Source: Strigamia acuminata (taxonomy: Eukaryota; Arthropoda; Chilopoda; Geophilomorpha; Linotaeniidae). Taken from it: DNA of 64,000 nt. The DNA is taken from positions 17,634,427-17,698,426 of the forward strand of contig OX442315.1 in assembly GCA_949358305.1 (NCBI GenBank). Direction: 5' to 3'. Under the pieces are notes generated by a model. It was given only the letters and a program-made list of their open reading frames with translations, ran no database searches and was not told where the DNA came from. A program made the translations under genes and the position numbers. Below are positions 62,600 to 64,000 of the stretch, piece after piece (the stretch's first letter is position 1; each line of letters begins with the position of its first letter).

Positions 62600-63305
62600 C
62601 GATAAATTATTTTCCGGCTTTAAAATACAAATTTAGTTTTTATTCATTTCAGACAACCATTACCGCTTTACATTTGATATAATTAAATATTGCTATATTC
62701 ACATACAAAAGAAAAGCAAATATAATAAGTTAGATTATTAAATTTTTTAAAAATTTAAAAATATAAAATAATAAATGAAAAATGAAAATATTCTTTGCAT
62801 TTTATATAATTGCAGACGCATTGAGATTAAATTTAATACTTACGATGAACAATAGTGATCACGTGCATGGCAAAGACAGGAATCAAGTCAATTACAAAAT
62901 AAGATTCTTCTTTCATCCCTAATAAGTTCCCAGAAATAAATAAATATTCTCATTCAAGGCACAATGAGACATGTTAAAAATTCAGGTTCCTTTTGACAAA
63001 TATGTACATTAGTATATAATAAATAGATTGGAAGAGATTAATTTTTACATAGTACGTAGCGTAGAATACCCTTCTAGCATAATCTAGCTTTCACTACAAA
63101 ATATTAATCCAAATTAAATAATTCTACATACGACTAACAAACACATTATTTTGGATACACTTTTTTCTTTTATATATAAACAAATGAAAGTCTAATAAAG
63201 AAATAAAAAAGAAGGTTTACAAGTGAGATTATGAGGTGCTAGAAAAAAAATTCAGTTTCGTTTCTGAGGGCAGCTATGGCTTACACAAAGTGGAATGAAT
63301 GAGAT
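62600..63305. other. AT-rich intergenic DNA / 3' untranslated region
   Basis: Lies between the converging WASH gene and the minus-strand gene at the right edge. Likely holds the 3' untranslated region of the latter. No open frame or repeat of note. Confidence 0.5.
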
Positions 63306-63310
63306 CCAAT

Positions 63311-63391
63311 TCACAGCCACGTTTGGGGGAATATGCGTCTTCCTTTTCCAAAAGATCCATTAATGGGCATCAAGACTTCATCGTCCACCAA
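63311..63391 (-). CDS. Alternative terminal exon B of the right-edge gene
   Basis: Follows acceptor CTTATTTGTTTCAG on the minus strand. Encodes 26 residues (LVDDEVLMPINGSFGKGRRI then FPQTWL) and TGA, in the phase (0) set by the exon at 63932-64000. Mutually exclusive with exon A at 63598-63657, which also carries a stop. Confidence 0.55.
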   Translation of the reverse strand: MVDDEVLMPINGSFGKGRRIFPQTWL

Positions 63392-63463
63392 CTGAAACAA
63401 ATAAGCTCGTTGAGGTCGTTGAATTAATTAGACTGCTAGTTGTTGGGTTGATAATCTTCCAAT

Positions 63464-63481
63464 CAATCAATCAATCAATCC
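63464..63481. repeat. AATC microsatellite
   Basis: About five AATC units between the two alternative terminal exons. Confidence 0.8.
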
Positions 63482-63597
63482 CGTTTAACTCAGACTGAAA
63501 GGAACAACATACAATAGCACCAGTTCCCTTTTTCACACAACAATTGCACACGATTTGAAGAATCAATGCAAAGATATTTTATGGCAACCGCATACTC

Positions 63598-63657
63598 CTA
63601 GGAATAATTGTCTTTCCCTGTCAACTGGATGGTTTCAAAAGGGTTGTCGCTATCATT
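63598..63657 (-). CDS. Alternative terminal exon A of the right-edge gene
   Basis: Follows the strong acceptor TTATTCTGTTGCAG. Encodes NDSDNPFETIQLTGKDNYS and TAG. The NPF tripeptide in an acidic context is the kind bound by EH-domain endocytic proteins, which is suggestive only. Phase 0, matching the exon at 63932. Confidence 0.55.
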   Translation of the reverse strand, partial: NDSDNPFETIQLTGKDNYS

Positions 63658-63744
63658 CTGCAACAGAATAACCACAACTTAAAAAACAAAGTTGGCCAAT
63701 CTTCTTCCCACTCACAAAATTCCAACTCGAGTCTTAGAATAAAT

Positions 63745-63776
<32 letters not shown>

Positions 63777-63931
63777 TATTTTCTTTTTTTTTATATAAAA
63801 CAAATTACTTCGCAATTATTTCATTGGAGGGCAACTCAACAAAAAAAAGGAAAAAAATTAATTAATCCATTTTTCAGTCTCAAAGGATTAGCTGATTTGA
63901 TTTCAAACAGTAAACTGTGTACTGTGTGTAC

Positions 63932-64000
63932 CTTATTTCCGGTCATAGATCTGAATTTGTTGAATAATAGATTGCTCTTGCTGTTCTTGTACTGAATGCT
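63932..64000 (-). CDS. Internal exon of an unidentified gene (partial, cut by window edge)
   Basis: The only long reading that meets a donor is ...SKSNLLFNKFRSMTGNK then AAG|GTACAC at 63931, phase 0. The exon continues beyond the window. Splicing to either of the two downstream last exons gives a different carboxyl end. I do not recognise the protein. Confidence 0.5.

Noticed and set aside
1-64000. CRISPR array, operon or bacterial gene content
   Set aside because: The tandem repeats lack unique spacers of constant length, and genes have spliceosomal introns and eukaryotic domains throughout.

Overview
This window is eukaryotic, from an invertebrate animal, most likely an arthropod. Its single-copy genes have short GT-AG introns (about 60-350 bp), the host DNA is strongly AT-rich, and it is crowded with animal-type retrotransposons, one primed by a metazoan initiator-Met tRNA and another by a Drosophila-copia-like internal tRNA site. 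I cannot name the species.

Layout. 1-12.9 kb: AT-rich DNA with foldback and terminal-inverted-repeat elements; on the minus strand several first-exon-like segments (4.8, 10.6, 13.1 and 14.4 kb), three of which end in the same splice phase. 13.2-14.1 kb: first copy of a dispersed repeat (here called R). 15.6-15.9 kb: palindromic repeats. 16.5-19.9 kb: a minus-strand ENPP-family ectonucleotide phosphodiesterase gene whose second exon is cut by a 1.67-kb solo LTR. 20.5-21.5 kb: an intronless, GC-rich alpha-1,2-fucosyltransferase-like gene (GT11). 21.7-22.7 kb: second copy of R.

22.7-30.3 kb: a minus-strand gene family that I assembled exon by exon. Copy A is an intact 15-exon gene for 699 residues, with a FAM194 (C3orf20/ERICH6)-like domain. 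Copy B has only its 5' half and is joined to a duplicated piece of the ENPP gene. Further fragments lie at 20.2, 27.2, 37.0-38.0 and 55.4 kb. A nearly full copy D at 55.9-59.4 kb carries one net single-base shift.

32.0-55.1 kb is a nest of mobile elements: a young full-length copia element (172-bp LTRs) inside copy C of the gene family; a Tc1-type DNA transposon with two nonsense codons; a Ty3/gypsy element with 5' LTR, Gag and a Pol cut off after the reverse transcriptase; a GC-rich satellite with higher-order structure; and a second young copia element (557-bp LTRs) inserted in that satellite. A 200-N assembly gap follows in the satellite.

60.9-62.6 kb: a complete five-exon WASH complex subunit 1 gene on the plus strand, whose upstream region is a piece of R. 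63.3-64.0 kb: the 3' end of an unidentified minus-strand gene with two alternative terminal exons.

The host genes (ENPP, fucosyltransferase, FAM194-like, WASH1) belong to unrelated pathways. What links them is structure: segmental duplication, LTR insertion and repeat-derived flanks have repeatedly reshaped this locus.
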